A stretch of 64,000 bases of DNA, taken from contig NZ_KE386496.1 of the NCBI RefSeq assembly GCF_000427445.1, positions 2,681,504-2,745,503 of the forward strand, written 5' to 3'. The translations under genes were made by a program, and so were the position numbers. Origin of the DNA: Methylocapsa acidiphila B2 (lineage in GTDB: Bacteria; Pseudomonadota; Alphaproteobacteria; Rhizobiales; Beijerinckiaceae). This document shows, one piece after another, positions 10,401-18,226 of this stretch; position 1 is the first letter of the stretch, and every line of letters starts with the position of its first letter. The notes under the pieces were generated by a model that was given only the letters and a program-made list of their open reading frames with translations, had not been told where the DNA came from and ran no database searches.

Positions 10401-10742
10401 GAGGAGGTTGCGCGCGTGGTCCGCGCGCGCGCGAGCAATCCGCGCTGGATCGCCGGGCAGATGCGCCATGGCCATCGCGGCGCGGCCGAAATCGCCTTGA
10501 CCATAGACAATCTCTTCGCGCTCGCGGTTCTCGCCGATGCGGTCGCGAGCCAGCATTTCGACTTAATGTTCGAGGCGACCTGCGGCGCGCAAGATGTCCG
10601 GGACTTTCTGATCGAGTCCAATCCCAAGGCGGCGCGCGCCATTGTCGAGCGTTTCGAAGAGGCCCATCGACGCGGCGTCTGGAAAAGCCGGCGGAATTCC
10701 GTCCTCGATCGCCTCGCCGAAATGCGGGGCGCGCTTCCATGA
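7410..10742 (+). CDS. cobN: Cobaltochelatase subunit CobN
   Basis: This 1110-residue large subunit of the ATP-dependent aerobic cobaltochelatase inserts cobalt into hydrogenobyrinic acid a,c-diamide together with CobS and CobT. It is related to magnesium chelatase BchH. Recognisable blocks include HCGTHGTLEWLPGKAVAL, YPFIVNNPGEAAQAKRR, LPTGRNLYGVDPRAVPTRTA and SSRVSGFEILPLARLDHPRV. At 1110 residues it is somewhat shorter than the ~1250-1275 residues of characterised CobN proteins, but the conserved blocks are present and no frameshift is seen. cobS and cobT are not in the window, so the other subunits must be encoded elsewhere. It overlaps cobG by 4 bases. Confidence 0.96.
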   Translation: MHLLRSQSLTLDEAEAAIDLGQTPADLVFLSFSDSDLAIVAAAQARQKSRQSLRLANLGKLKHPYSVDLYVEKLASKARFVLVRLLGGLDYWRYGVEELARAARAQNFTLAIIPGDATEDPRLDAASTLPIAELRRMSAAFQHGGVEGVAALLSWIETFPHAPAMPGEPTTLPAAGRCEAACRAPAAAAGRAFIVFYRAFLLAGDLAPIEALADALAARSLSVSGLFATSLKDAQAIAFLRTQIAREKPDVIVNTTGFSARLDDGRSPLDEADCPVLQAILAGSSEAQWKADPRGLGAADLAMNVVLPEMDGRLISTAIGFKTESLPRADLEFTPLVHAPTTSGVDRVADLAAAWTRLRKVPQAKRKIGCVLSDYPGKAGRAGYAVGLDAPQSVASIAAILRDTGYDVGTLPPNDELMRGLEAGAATERLSLADYKDALRAMPGPFVESLLARWGEPEADPLARQGAFHFSILRARHLLVALQPDRGASPERKADYHDSSLPPRHSYVAFYVFLRRSEQIDAMIHCGTHGTLEWLPGKAVALAEDCAPAAVLGPLPVVYPFIVNNPGEAAQAKRRIGALTLSHMTPPLTEAGSHGAALEIEALFDEYAAAESLDPKRARLLAKAILERAEDTGLARDCGLDQSADPSAALTRLDAWLCDLKEMRIGDGLHVFGQSPCAASRDANAPAETAMLIDACGLAEATGLVAALDGRFVPPGPGGAPSRGRLDVLPTGRNLYGVDPRAVPTRTAFEIGRRAAREVLNRHAQDHGDWPKRIIMDLWASATMRTGGDDLAQALALMGVMPVWDFASSRVSGFEILPLARLDHPRVDVTLRISGLFRDVFPAQIALFDQAVRAVAALDEDDDSNPLAAARRRSPGDFPRIFGAGPQAYGIGVTRTIDADPSSARDDLGRLYLAATSHAYGGPRGEGAASAQFSDRVAEADALVHVQDQDEGDVLDSDALVDHEGGFAAAARLLGNDAPVYHVETTRPDAIRARTLPEEVARVVRARASNPRWIAGQMRHGHRGAAEIALTIDNLFALAVLADAVASQHFDLMFEATCGAQDVRDFLIESNPKAARAIVERFEEAHRRGVWKSRRNSVLDRLAEMRGALP

Positions 10743-12055
10743 CCCTCGCGGCTCGCCTTCGCAAGGGCTGGTGTCCGGGCGCGCTTCGGCCCATGCCGGC
10801 CGAGGACGGCATGCTGGTCCGCTTGCGCATCAGTGGCGGCGCGCTTTCGAGCAGGGCGCTGCGGCGGCTGGCGGAGGCAGGACGCGCGTGCGGCAACGGG
10901 CTCTTCGATTTGTCGTCGCGCGCCAATCTGCAAATGCGCGGCGTCTCGGCGCAAAGCCTGCCCGCTCTGACCGCGATCCTTGCGGAGCTCGGCCTGCTCG
11001 ACGAAGACGCGGAGGCGGAAGCCGTCCGCAATGTGCTCGCGAGTCCCCTCGTCGGCCTCGATGCGCCGATCGACGCGGGGCCCATCGCGCAGGCGCTGGA
11101 GAAGGCCCTCGTCGGCAACAAGGATCTTCATGGGCTGCCGGGCAAATTCGGCTTTCTCATCGACGATGGCGGCGCGCTGTCGCTGGCCTCGGTTCCGGCC
11201 GATGTCCGCTTCGACTATTGCGCGGAGCGAAAGGTTTTCATCGTTGGCGTTGGCGGCGACGCGTGCGAGGCCGAATGTCTCGGCGCCTGCGAGCCCGGCG
11301 CCGTCGTCGATCAAGCGCTGCGGATCGCGCGCGCCTTTCTCGATCACGGCGCGCGCATGCCCGAAACTCCCCGCCGGATGCGCGAGCTTTTGCAATCATG
11401 CGGCCCCACCGCGATCGCCAAGGCCACAAGACTTCGCCCTGCGCCGCCGCCGCAAAAGGCTCGCTCCCTAGCCGAGCCCTGCCCCATCGGCCCGATCCGC
11501 CTCGGGGGCGGCGAAAATCTCTGCTTCGGGGTCGGCGCGCCCTACGGCCGCTTCGACGCCGATATGCTTGAAGCGATCGCCCGCGGCGCGGAAGCATTCG
11601 CCGATGGCGAGACCCGCCTCACGCCCTGGCGCGCGATGCTTTTGCCGGGGGGCGCCGAAGCCGAGATCGAAGCGCTGAAGACCCATTTCTCCATGGAGAA
11701 TTTCATCATCGACCCGCAAGACCCTCGGCTCGCCGTCGCCGCCTGCCCTGGCGCCCCGGCCTGTGCGCAAGGCTCAACGCCGACCCATGCCGACGCCCTA
11801 GCCTTGGCTCCTCTCGCGCGGCTCTTGCAGCCGGAGGGCGTGACGCTCCATGTGTCGGGCTGCGCCAAGGGTTGCGCGCGGCGCGCCGCGACGCCTTATG
11901 CGCTCATCGCGAAAGACGGCCGCTATGAGCTGATCGTCGAAAACGCGCCGCCGAATCGGGGCGCGGCGCAAGGTCTCACGCTTTCGGAGGCGCAATACAT
12001 GCTGGAGTCGATCGCCCGCCAGGCGCGCGCGGCCCGCGAGGTCGAGCATAGATGA
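10739..12055 (+). CDS. cobG: Precorrin-3B synthase CobG
   Basis: This 438-residue oxygen-dependent monooxygenase converts precorrin-3A to precorrin-3B, the step defining the aerobic route. It belongs to the nitrite/sulfite reductase superfamily: an N-terminal ferredoxin-like half (KGWCPGALRPMPAEDGMLVR), a second repeat starting around residue 240, and the [4Fe-4S] cysteine motif near the C-terminus, CPGAPACAQG followed by VSGCAKGCARR. It overlaps cobN (4 bases, ATGA) and cobH (4 bases), implying one co-translated transcript. Length is close to characterised CobG (~460). Confidence 0.93.
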   Translation: MTLAARLRKGWCPGALRPMPAEDGMLVRLRISGGALSSRALRRLAEAGRACGNGLFDLSSRANLQMRGVSAQSLPALTAILAELGLLDEDAEAEAVRNVLASPLVGLDAPIDAGPIAQALEKALVGNKDLHGLPGKFGFLIDDGGALSLASVPADVRFDYCAERKVFIVGVGGDACEAECLGACEPGAVVDQALRIARAFLDHGARMPETPRRMRELLQSCGPTAIAKATRLRPAPPPQKARSLAEPCPIGPIRLGGGENLCFGVGAPYGRFDADMLEAIARGAEAFADGETRLTPWRAMLLPGGAEAEIEALKTHFSMENFIIDPQDPRLAVAACPGAPACAQGSTPTHADALALAPLARLLQPEGVTLHVSGCAKGCARRAATPYALIAKDGRYELIVENAPPNRGAAQGLTLSEAQYMLESIARQARAAREVEHR

Positions 12056-12702
12056 ACGCCATGTCGGAACCTTCGAGCCGCTTCGATTACATTCGCGACG
12101 GCGCCGAGATTTATCGCCGCTCTTTCGCGACCATCCGCGCGGAAGCCGATCTCGCGCGCTTCTCCCCCGATGAGGAAGCCGTCGCGGTGCGCGTCATCCA
12201 CGCCTGCGGCATGGTGGAGATCGCCAGCGATCTCGCATTCTCGCCCGAGGCCGCCGCGCGCGCGCGCCAGGCGCTGCGGGACGGCGCGGCGATCCTTTGC
12301 GACTCCCAGATGGTCGCCCATGGCGTCACAAGAGCGCGCCTGCCGCGCGCCAATGACGTGATCTGCACGCTTGGCGATCCCACTGTCCCGGCGCTCGCCG
12401 CACGGATCGGCGAGACGCGCAGCGCCGCCGCGCTCGAACTCTGGCGCGATCGCCTCGACGGCGCCATTGTCGCGATCGGCAATGCGCCGACCGCCTTGTT
12501 TTACCTGCTCGAAATGCTCCGCGAGATCCCTGCGCGGCCCGCTTGCATCATCGGCATGCCGGTTGGCTTCGTCGGCGCCGCCGAATCGAAGGAAGCGCTG
12601 ATCGCAGCGGCGCCCGCGCCTTTCATCACGGTGAAGGGCCGCAAAGGCGGCAGCGCCATGACGGCCGCCGCCTTGAACGCGCTTGCAAGCGAGGCCGAAT
12701 GA
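12052..12702 (+). CDS. cobH: Precorrin-8X methylmutase CobH
   Basis: This 216-residue enzyme moves the C11 methyl group to C12, turning precorrin-8X into hydrogenobyrinic acid. The diagnostic segment ILCDSQMVAHGVTRARLP contains the catalytic His; upstream is VRVIHACGMVEIASDL and downstream IGNAPTALFYLLEML and GMPVGFVGAAESK, all typical for CobH/CbiC. A second in-frame ATG four codons in (MNAMSEP) is an alternative start. It overlaps its neighbours cobG and cobI by 4 bases each. Confidence 0.95.
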   Translation: MNAMSEPSSRFDYIRDGAEIYRRSFATIRAEADLARFSPDEEAVAVRVIHACGMVEIASDLAFSPEAAARARQALRDGAAILCDSQMVAHGVTRARLPRANDVICTLGDPTVPALAARIGETRSAAALELWRDRLDGAIVAIGNAPTALFYLLEMLREIPARPACIIGMPVGFVGAAESKEALIAAAPAPFITVKGRKGGSAMTAAALNALASEAE

Positions 12703-13442
12703 ACGATCAGGCGCAGCGCAAAGGGCGGCTCTATGGCGTTGGGCTCGGCCCCGGCGACCCGGAGCTCGTGACGATCAAGGCGGCGAAAATCATCGAATCC
12801 GCACCAGTCGTCGCCTTCTTCTCCAAAAAAGGCGCGCCGGGAAAAGCCCGCGCCATCATCGACCGTTGGCTCCATGGCCAATGCATGGAATTGCCTCTCC
12901 TCTATCCGCTGACGACCGAGATCCATTTTCACGATCCGGCCTATGTCGAGGACCTGCGCGAATTCTACGCCGCGGCGACCGAGACGATCGCCGCGCATCT
13001 TGCGACAGGCCGCGACGTCGCTCTCGTCTGCGAGGGCGATCCGCTCTTCTACGGCTCCTTCATGCATGTCTATATCCGGCTGAAGGGTCGATTCGAGATC
13101 GAGATCGTGCCCGGCATCACCGGCATGTCCGGCTGCTGGAGCGCGGCGAAATTGCCGATGGCCTGGGGCGACGATGTCGTGAGCGTTCTTCCAGGCACGC
13201 TGGAAGGCGCCTGCCTCACCCGCCATTTGAGCGCCAGCGACGCCGCCATCATCATCAAGATCGGCGCGAATTTATCAAAGGTCCGAGCTGCCATCGCGCA
13301 AGCCGGGCGGCTCGACGCCGCAATCTATGTGGAGCATGGCACGGCCGCAGCAGAGAAGATCATTCCGCTGGCCGAAAAGACCGACGATCACGCGCCTTAT
13401 TTCTCGCTCGTCCTCATTCCGGGAGAGGGGCGACGGCCATGA
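12699..13442 (+). CDS. cobI: Precorrin-2 C20-methyltransferase CobI
   Basis: This is a 247-residue SAM-dependent tetrapyrrole methylase. The start was set at the ATG that overlaps the cobH stop (ATGA), because the open frame upstream is antisense-like noise; this gives the N-terminus MNDQAQRKGRLYGVGLGPGD, the family's first SAM-binding block. ALVCEGDPLFYGSFMHVYIR is the second hallmark, and IVPGITGMSGCWSAAKLPMAW the third. It methylates precorrin-2 at C20 to give precorrin-3A, the substrate of CobG encoded two genes upstream. It overlaps cobJ by 4 bases. Confidence 0.95.
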   Translation: MNDQAQRKGRLYGVGLGPGDPELVTIKAAKIIESAPVVAFFSKKGAPGKARAIIDRWLHGQCMELPLLYPLTTEIHFHDPAYVEDLREFYAAATETIAAHLATGRDVALVCEGDPLFYGSFMHVYIRLKGRFEIEIVPGITGMSGCWSAAKLPMAWGDDVVSVLPGTLEGACLTRHLSASDAAIIIKIGANLSKVRAAIAQAGRLDAAIYVEHGTAAAEKIIPLAEKTDDHAPYFSLVLIPGEGRRP

Positions 13443-14221
13443 CGATTTCTCCCCGCGCTCCAGCTGGAAATCTGAGGGTGGTCGGCCTCGGCCCCGGCCC
13501 CGAGGCATGGCTGACCCCGGAAGCCTCCGCCGTCCTCGCCGAGGCGACGGATCTCATCGGCTATGCGCCCTATCTCGACAGGCTTCCGCCCCGACCGGGG
13601 CAGACGCGCCATGCGAGCGACAATCGCGTCGAACTGGAGCGCGCGCGCCATGCGCTCCGCCTCGCCGAGGAGGGCCGCCGCGTCGCCGTCGCCTCGGGCG
13701 GCGATCCAGGCGTCTTTGCAATGGCGGCGGCCGTGTTCGAGGCGATCGATCGAGGCAAGCCCGCCTGGCGCGAGATCGACATCGCCATATGTCCGGGCGT
13801 TTCGGCGATGCAGGCGGCGGCGGCCCGCGTCGGCGCGCCTTTGGGCCATGATTTCTGCGCGATTTCGCTCTCGGATAATCTCAAGCCCTGGGCCGTGGTG
13901 GAGCGAAGGCTGAACGCGGCCGCGATCGGCGATTTTGTGATCGCGCTCTATAATCCGGCCTCGAAAGCGCGGCCGCATCAGATCCATGACGCCTTCGCCC
14001 TGCTGCGCCGGAGCAAGGCCCCTGAAACGCCGGTGATCTTCGCCCGCGCCATCGGCCGCGCGGATGAAAAAATCACAATAACGACGCTCGCAGCGGCAGA
14101 GCCGGGCCTCGCCGACATGAGCACTCTGGTGATGATCGGCTCGAGCGAAACGCGGCTCATCGCCCGCGCGGGCGCGCAACCCTTCGTCTATACGCCGCGC
14201 GACGCGAGAGCCTCGGCGTGA
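13439..14221 (+). CDS. cobJ: Precorrin-3B C17-methyltransferase CobJ
   Basis: This 260-residue tetrapyrrole methylase catalyses ring contraction and C17 methylation of precorrin-3B to precorrin-4. The start at the ATGA overlap with cobI gives MTISPRAPAGNLRVVGLGPG; further marks are ATDLIGYAPYLD, VASGGDPGVFAMAAAVFEA, CPGVSAMQAAAARVGAPLGH and ALYNPASKARPHQ. Its 3' end overlaps the convergent cobK by 34 bases. It is the last plus-strand gene before cobK interrupts the run. Confidence 0.95.
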   Translation: MTISPRAPAGNLRVVGLGPGPEAWLTPEASAVLAEATDLIGYAPYLDRLPPRPGQTRHASDNRVELERARHALRLAEEGRRVAVASGGDPGVFAMAAAVFEAIDRGKPAWREIDIAICPGVSAMQAAAARVGAPLGHDFCAISLSDNLKPWAVVERRLNAAAIGDFVIALYNPASKARPHQIHDAFALLRRSKAPETPVIFARAIGRADEKITITTLAAAEPGLADMSTLVMIGSSETRLIARAGAQPFVYTPRDARASA

Positions 14222-14952
14222 GCGAGAATATGGGCCATGGCCTCGGCCGGATCATGCAGGGCGTCTCCCGCGACGCCTTGCGGACGTTCGACCATCACGA
14301 CCGGCAGCCCGAGGCGCCGCGCCGCGACGATCTTGGCGAAAGCCGCGCCACCGCCGCTATTCTTGGTGACGATCATTTCGATCTTTTCATCGCGCAGAAG
14401 CTCTTCTTCCGCAGCCGACCCAAATGGGCCGCGCCCGGCGATCACCCGGCAACGAGCCAATTCAGGCGGCGGATCGAAGGGATCGACGGCGCGAATGAGA
14501 TAGGCATGCTGCGGAGCCGACGCGAAAGCCGCGAGCTGCAGCCGGCCAATGGTGAGAAAGACGCGCTTCGGCTCGGGTCCGAGCGCGGCGGCGGCTGCCT
14601 CCATATCGCCCACTATGGTCCAATCATCGCCCGGCTCGCGCAGCCAGGGCGGGCGCGTCAGGACGATGAGCGGAATCCCCGCCTGCGCGGACGCGAGCTC
14701 AGCGTTGCGCGACATTTGCTCGGCATAGGGATGCGTCGCGTCCACGAGAAGTTCGATGCGCTCCCGCTCGAGATAGGAGACGAGGCCCTCGACCCCGCCA
14801 AAGCCGCCAATTCGATAGGGAATCGCCGGCGCGATCGGCGCCTTGGTGCGGCCGGCGAAGGACAGCATGGACCATATGTCACGCCGGGCGGCCGCGAGCA
14901 AGGCGGCGAGGCGGCTCGCCTCCGTCGTCCCGCCGAGCACGAGCACGCGCAT
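14188..14952 (-). CDS. cobK: Precorrin-6A reductase CobK
   Basis: This 254-residue NADPH-dependent enzyme reduces precorrin-6A to dihydro-precorrin-6. The start was chosen at the second in-frame Met (MRVLVLGGTTEASRLAALL), because a strong GGGAGGA ribosome-binding site lies 6-7 bases before it; a Met six codons upstream lies before that site. Later marks are LLVDATHPYAEQMSRNA, the VFLTIGRLQLAAFA block and VTKNSGGGAAFAKI. It is the only gene of the later cluster on the minus strand, its end overlaps cobJ and its start is about 30 bases from the divergent cobL. Confidence 0.94.
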   Translation of the reverse strand: MRVLVLGGTTEASRLAALLAAARRDIWSMLSFAGRTKAPIAPAIPYRIGGFGGVEGLVSYLERERIELLVDATHPYAEQMSRNAELASAQAGIPLIVLTRPPWLREPGDDWTIVGDMEAAAAALGPEPKRVFLTIGRLQLAAFASAPQHAYLIRAVDPFDPPPELARCRVIAGRGPFGSAAEEELLRDEKIEMIVTKNSGGGAAFAKIVAARRLGLPVVMVERPQGVAGDALHDPAEAMAHILAHAEALASRGV

Positions 14953-14984
14953 CCGTTTTCCTCCCAACATCGGCGCGCGACGCC

Positions 14985-16205
14985 ATGACTGCGACGCCCA
15001 GCAAAAAATGGCTTTCCGTGATCGGCATCGGCGAGGACGGACTCGACGGGCTTTCTCCTGCCGCGCGGCGACTATTTTCGCAAGCCCGCCTGGTCGTCGG
15101 CGGCGCGCGGCATCTCGCGCTCGGCGGCGCTCTCGAGGCCGAAACCCTGGCCTGGCCCTCGCCCCTCGCCGACGCCATGCCGAAAATCCTGGCGCGACGC
15201 GGGACCCCTGTCTGCGTCCTCGCCTCGGGCGATCCCTTCTTCTTCGGGGTCGGCGCGCTCATCGCGGCCCATGTTCCAGCAGAAGAGATGCTTTGTCTGC
15301 CGGGACCTTCGGCCTTCAGCCTCGCGGCCGCGCGGCTCGGCTGGAGCCTTCAGGATTGCCGCCTCATCTCGCTGCATGGCCGCGATTTCGAACGGATCAT
15401 CCCTGAATTGCAGCCTCGGACCCGCATCCTCTGCCTTTCCTGGGACGAGACGACTCCGCCGCGCCTCGCTGGGCTCCTTCGCGAGCGCGGCCTCGGGGGC
15501 TCGCGGATAATCGTCATGGAGGCCATGGGCGGACTACGCGAGCGCCTGAGTGAAAGCTCCGCCGAATCTTTCGCGATGGACAAGATTAATCCCCTGAATC
15601 TCGTCGCGCTCGAAATCAGCGCGGCGCCCGGGTCCAGGGTTCCGCCAGCCGCCTCGGGCCTCCCCGACGCCTGGTTCGAGAATGACGGGCAGCTCACCAA
15701 GCGCGAGATTCGCGCCATCGTTCTGTCGGCGCTCGCGCCGAGGCGCGGCGAATTGCTTTGGGACGTCGGCGCCGGCGCGGGCTCCGTCGCGATCGAATGG
15801 ATGCTCGCCGATCCGGCCAATCGCGCCATCGCGATCGAGTCTCAGCCCGCGCGCGCGGAGCGCATCAGGCGCAACGCGCTTGCGCTCGGCGCGCCGCAGA
15901 TCGAGATCGTGACCGCCGCCGCGCCCGAAGCCTTTACCGGCTTGCCTCAGCCGCAAGCGATTTTCGTCGGCGGCGGCGCGAGCGACCCAAAACTTCTCGA
16001 TGCGGCCTATGCCGCGCTTCCGGCCGGCGGCCGCATCGTCGTCAATGCGGTGACGCTCGAATCCGAGGCGGAATTGATCGCCCGCTTCAAGGCGCATGGC
16101 GGCGATCTCATCAAGATCGACATTGCCCGCGCCGATCCTCTCGGCGGCTTCCACGGCTGGAGGCCGGCGCGGCCGATCACGCAATGGTCGGCGACCAAGA
16201 CATGA
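14985..16205 (+). CDS. cobL: Precorrin-6Y C5,15-methyltransferase (decarboxylating) CobL
   Basis: This 406-residue bifunctional enzyme methylates C5 and C15 and decarboxylates the ring C acetate, giving precorrin-8X. The N-terminal CbiE-like tetrapyrrole methylase domain (residues 1-200) includes WLSVIGIGEDGLDGLSPAAR and VLASGDPFFFGVG. The C-terminal CbiT-like Rossmann methyltransferase begins near residue 235 (NDGQLTKREIRAIVLSAL) with the SAM site LLWDVGAGAGSVAIEWM. It overlaps cobE by 4 bases. The fused CbiE-CbiT architecture is normal for aerobic CobL. Confidence 0.95.
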   Translation: MTATPSKKWLSVIGIGEDGLDGLSPAARRLFSQARLVVGGARHLALGGALEAETLAWPSPLADAMPKILARRGTPVCVLASGDPFFFGVGALIAAHVPAEEMLCLPGPSAFSLAAARLGWSLQDCRLISLHGRDFERIIPELQPRTRILCLSWDETTPPRLAGLLRERGLGGSRIIVMEAMGGLRERLSESSAESFAMDKINPLNLVALEISAAPGSRVPPAASGLPDAWFENDGQLTKREIRAIVLSALAPRRGELLWDVGAGAGSVAIEWMLADPANRAIAIESQPARAERIRRNALALGAPQIEIVTAAAPEAFTGLPQPQAIFVGGGASDPKLLDAAYAALPAGGRIVVNAVTLESEAELIARFKAHGGDLIKIDIARADPLGGFHGWRPARPITQWSATKT

Positions 16206-16582
16206 TCGCCATTGGACTCGGATGCCGGAAAGGCTGCGGCAGCGAGGCGGTCATCCGCCTCGTCCGACGCGCCTTGGCGACGGCAGGTTGCAGCGACGCC
16301 CGGGCCAGTCTGTTCACGCATGTGGATAAGAGAGACGAAATGGGCCTCGTGGAGGCCGCGCGGACGCTCGGCCTGACGTTGAATTTTCTCGACGCCAACG
16401 TGTTGCGTCTCGCCTCAAACCGCGCCGCGACCCGCTCGATGCGAGTCATGCAACTCTTCGGTCTGCCCTCGATCGCCGAGACCGCAGCGCTCGCGGGCGC
16501 CGGCCCAAACGCCATGTTGATCCTGCCGCGCATGAGCGAAGGCGGCGCGAGCTGCGCGATCGCCGCAACGGAGCGAATATGA
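16202..16582 (+). CDS. cobE: Cobalamin biosynthesis protein CobE (CbiG C-terminal-like)
   Basis: This 126-residue protein starts at the ATGA overlap with cobL, giving [18 protein letters not shown]. It corresponds to the CbiG C-terminal domain/CobE family, small proteins of aerobic cob clusters with an ill-defined role (possible precorrin binding or hydrolase-like activity). The Gly/Cys-rich start GLGCRKGC and the terminal [13 protein letters not shown] fit. It overlaps cobM by 4 bases, so cobL-cobE-cobM are co-translated. Confidence 0.88.
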   Translation: MIAIGLGCRKGCGSEAVIRLVRRALATAGCSDARASLFTHVDKRDEMGLVEAARTLGLTLNFLDANVLRLASNRAATRSMRVMQLFGLPSIAETAALAGAGPNAMLILPRMSEGGASCAIAATERI

Positions 16583-17328
16583 CCGTCCATTTCATCGGCG
16601 CGGGTCCCGGCGCGCCAGACCTCATCACCTTGCGCGGCCGCGATCTCATCGCCAGCTCGCCTGTCTGTCTTTTCGCCGGCTCGCTCGTTCCCCGCGCCTT
16701 GCTGGAGCATTGCCCCAAGGGCGCGCGCGTCATCGACACGGCGCCAATGAGCCTCGACGAAATTTGCGCCGAATTTTCCCGCGCGCATTCTGCTGGGCAA
16801 GACGTCGCGCGGCTTCATTCCGGCGATCTTTCGATCTGGAGTGCGCTCGGCGAGCAAATCCGCCGCCTCGACGGCCTCGACATTCCCTACACGATCACGC
16901 CCGGCGTTCCCGCATTCGCCGCCGCCGCGGCGTCTCTCGGCTGCGAGCTGACTTTGCCGGAAGTCGCCCAATCTCTCGTGCTCACGCGCACGCCGGGGCG
17001 CGCCTCCTCCATGCCGGCGCTGGAAACGCTAGAGGCTTTCGCGAGGACCCAGGCGACGCTCGCAATCCATCTTTCCATCCACGCCCTCGGCCAAGTCGTC
17101 GCCGACCTGACGCCGCATTACGGCGCAGATTGCCCGGTCGCGATCGTCTATCGCGCCTCGTGGCCCGAACAAAAGATCATTCGGGGAACCCTTTCAACCA
17201 TCGCGCAACAGCTCGCCAAGACGCCAATCGAGCGAACGGCGCTGATCTTCGTCGGCCGCGCGCTCGATGCGCCGGATTTTCGCGAAAGCGCGCTTTATGA
17301 CGCTGCTTATCAGCGGCGGTATCGTTGA
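16579..17328 (+). CDS. cobM: Precorrin-4 C11-methyltransferase CobM
   Basis: This 249-residue tetrapyrrole methylase methylates precorrin-4 at C11 to precorrin-5. Hallmarks are [20 protein letters not shown] at the N-terminus, [10 protein letters not shown] near residue 35, [20 protein letters not shown] near 80, and [18 protein letters not shown]. The product would go to CobF (precorrin-6A synthase), which is not encoded in the window. It ends the cobL-cobE-cobM run; nothing recognisable follows for about 330 bases. Confidence 0.95.
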   Translation: MTVHFIGAGPGAPDLITLRGRDLIASSPVCLFAGSLVPRALLEHCPKGARVIDTAPMSLDEICAEFSRAHSAGQDVARLHSGDLSIWSALGEQIRRLDGLDIPYTITPGVPAFAAAAASLGCELTLPEVAQSLVLTRTPGRASSMPALETLEAFARTQATLAIHLSIHALGQVVADLTPHYGADCPVAIVYRASWPEQKIIRGTLSTIAQQLAKTPIERTALIFVGRALDAPDFRESALYDAAYQRRYR

Positions 17329-17658
17329 CGCTCTTGCGTTGTGTTGGAACAGTTCAAGGTGACGGGTCGTTCCGCGCGCATAGCGCAAATGCTAACATGC
17401 GTCCTGTCAGCTGGAATGATTCGATCCAACCAATATTTGCGCAAGGCGAATATGCCGCATGATCGAACTCACAACGCCACAACCCGTGCGAATCCTACGA
17501 CCGCACGACGAATTCTCTGCCGCTACGCGTAAGCGACGCCTGTAGTTCGACGTCGGTAGATACAGCATGCGGCGAACTTGCATTCCGATAATTACGGTTG
17601 ATCGATCCTAAGTCATTTCGATCTTGCCGGACGAATGCGGACTAGCCCCTCGATCCAC
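17329..17658. other. Intergenic stretch after cobM
   Basis: About 330 bases between the convergent ends of cobM and the carboxymuconolactone-decarboxylase-like gene. No gene, RNA or clear terminator hairpin was recognised. The stretch is moderately AT-richer than its neighbours. Confidence 0.4.
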
Positions 17659-18213
17659 CTAAAACGGCTTCGCCGCGCCTTCGGGCAAGGCGACGCCGAA
17701 GCCTTGATTGATCGCCGAAAACATCTGGTAGAAGCCGGAGAGCACGACCAATTCCACAAAGCCCTCTACGCCGAAGGCCTCGATGCTTCGGTCCTGCAGG
17801 TCTTGCGGGACATTCTTCCAGGCGAGCGTCGCGGCCAAAATGTTGGCGACGAGATCATAGGGCGCCGGGAACGCCCCGTCCTGAACGCCGTCCTTCCGCA
17901 AAGCGTCGATCACCGGCAAAGGCACGCCCGCCGCTTCGGCATGCTCGACATGGTCGAGCCATTCAAAAGCCGCGCCCGTGCTTCTTGCGACGCTCAACAC
18001 GATGAACTGATAAATATTCCGCGGCAGGCTGCCTTGGAATTTCAGGAAGAAGCCCAGGTCTTCGATCCGTCGGCAGAGCTGCGGATGGTTCATCAGCGCG
18101 GCATAGGGGCCGCCGAAGCCCGCGCCCTGCGCGGCGCGGCGCTCGAGCATCTCGTCGTAGAGCTCGAGATCGGCCGGCGAAAGCTTTGAAGGATCGAAAG
18201 GCAGCTGCGCCAT
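17659..18213 (-). CDS. Carboxymuconolactone decarboxylase family protein
   Basis: This 184-residue all-helical protein of the CMD/AhpD-like fold has the core HVEHAEAAGVPLPVIDALR and the following helix VANILAATLAW. The start at MAQLPFDPSKLSPADLELY is supported by a GGAGG site 7 bases upstream; a longer frame upstream has none. The AhpD-type CxxC redox pair is absent, so peroxidase-type chemistry is unlikely. It begins 13 bases after the TPP-dependent enzyme gene and is surely co-transcribed with it; the pair suggests decarboxylation of an unidentified 2-keto or beta-keto acid. Confidence 0.8.
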   Translation of the reverse strand: MAQLPFDPSKLSPADLELYDEMLERRAAQGAGFGGPYAALMNHPQLCRRIEDLGFFLKFQGSLPRNIYQFIVLSVARSTGAAFEWLDHVEHAEAAGVPLPVIDALRKDGVQDGAFPAPYDLVANILAATLAWKNVPQDLQDRSIEAFGVEGFVELVVLSGFYQMFSAINQGFGVALPEGAAKPF

Positions 18214-18226
18214 AAAGGCCTCCGCG

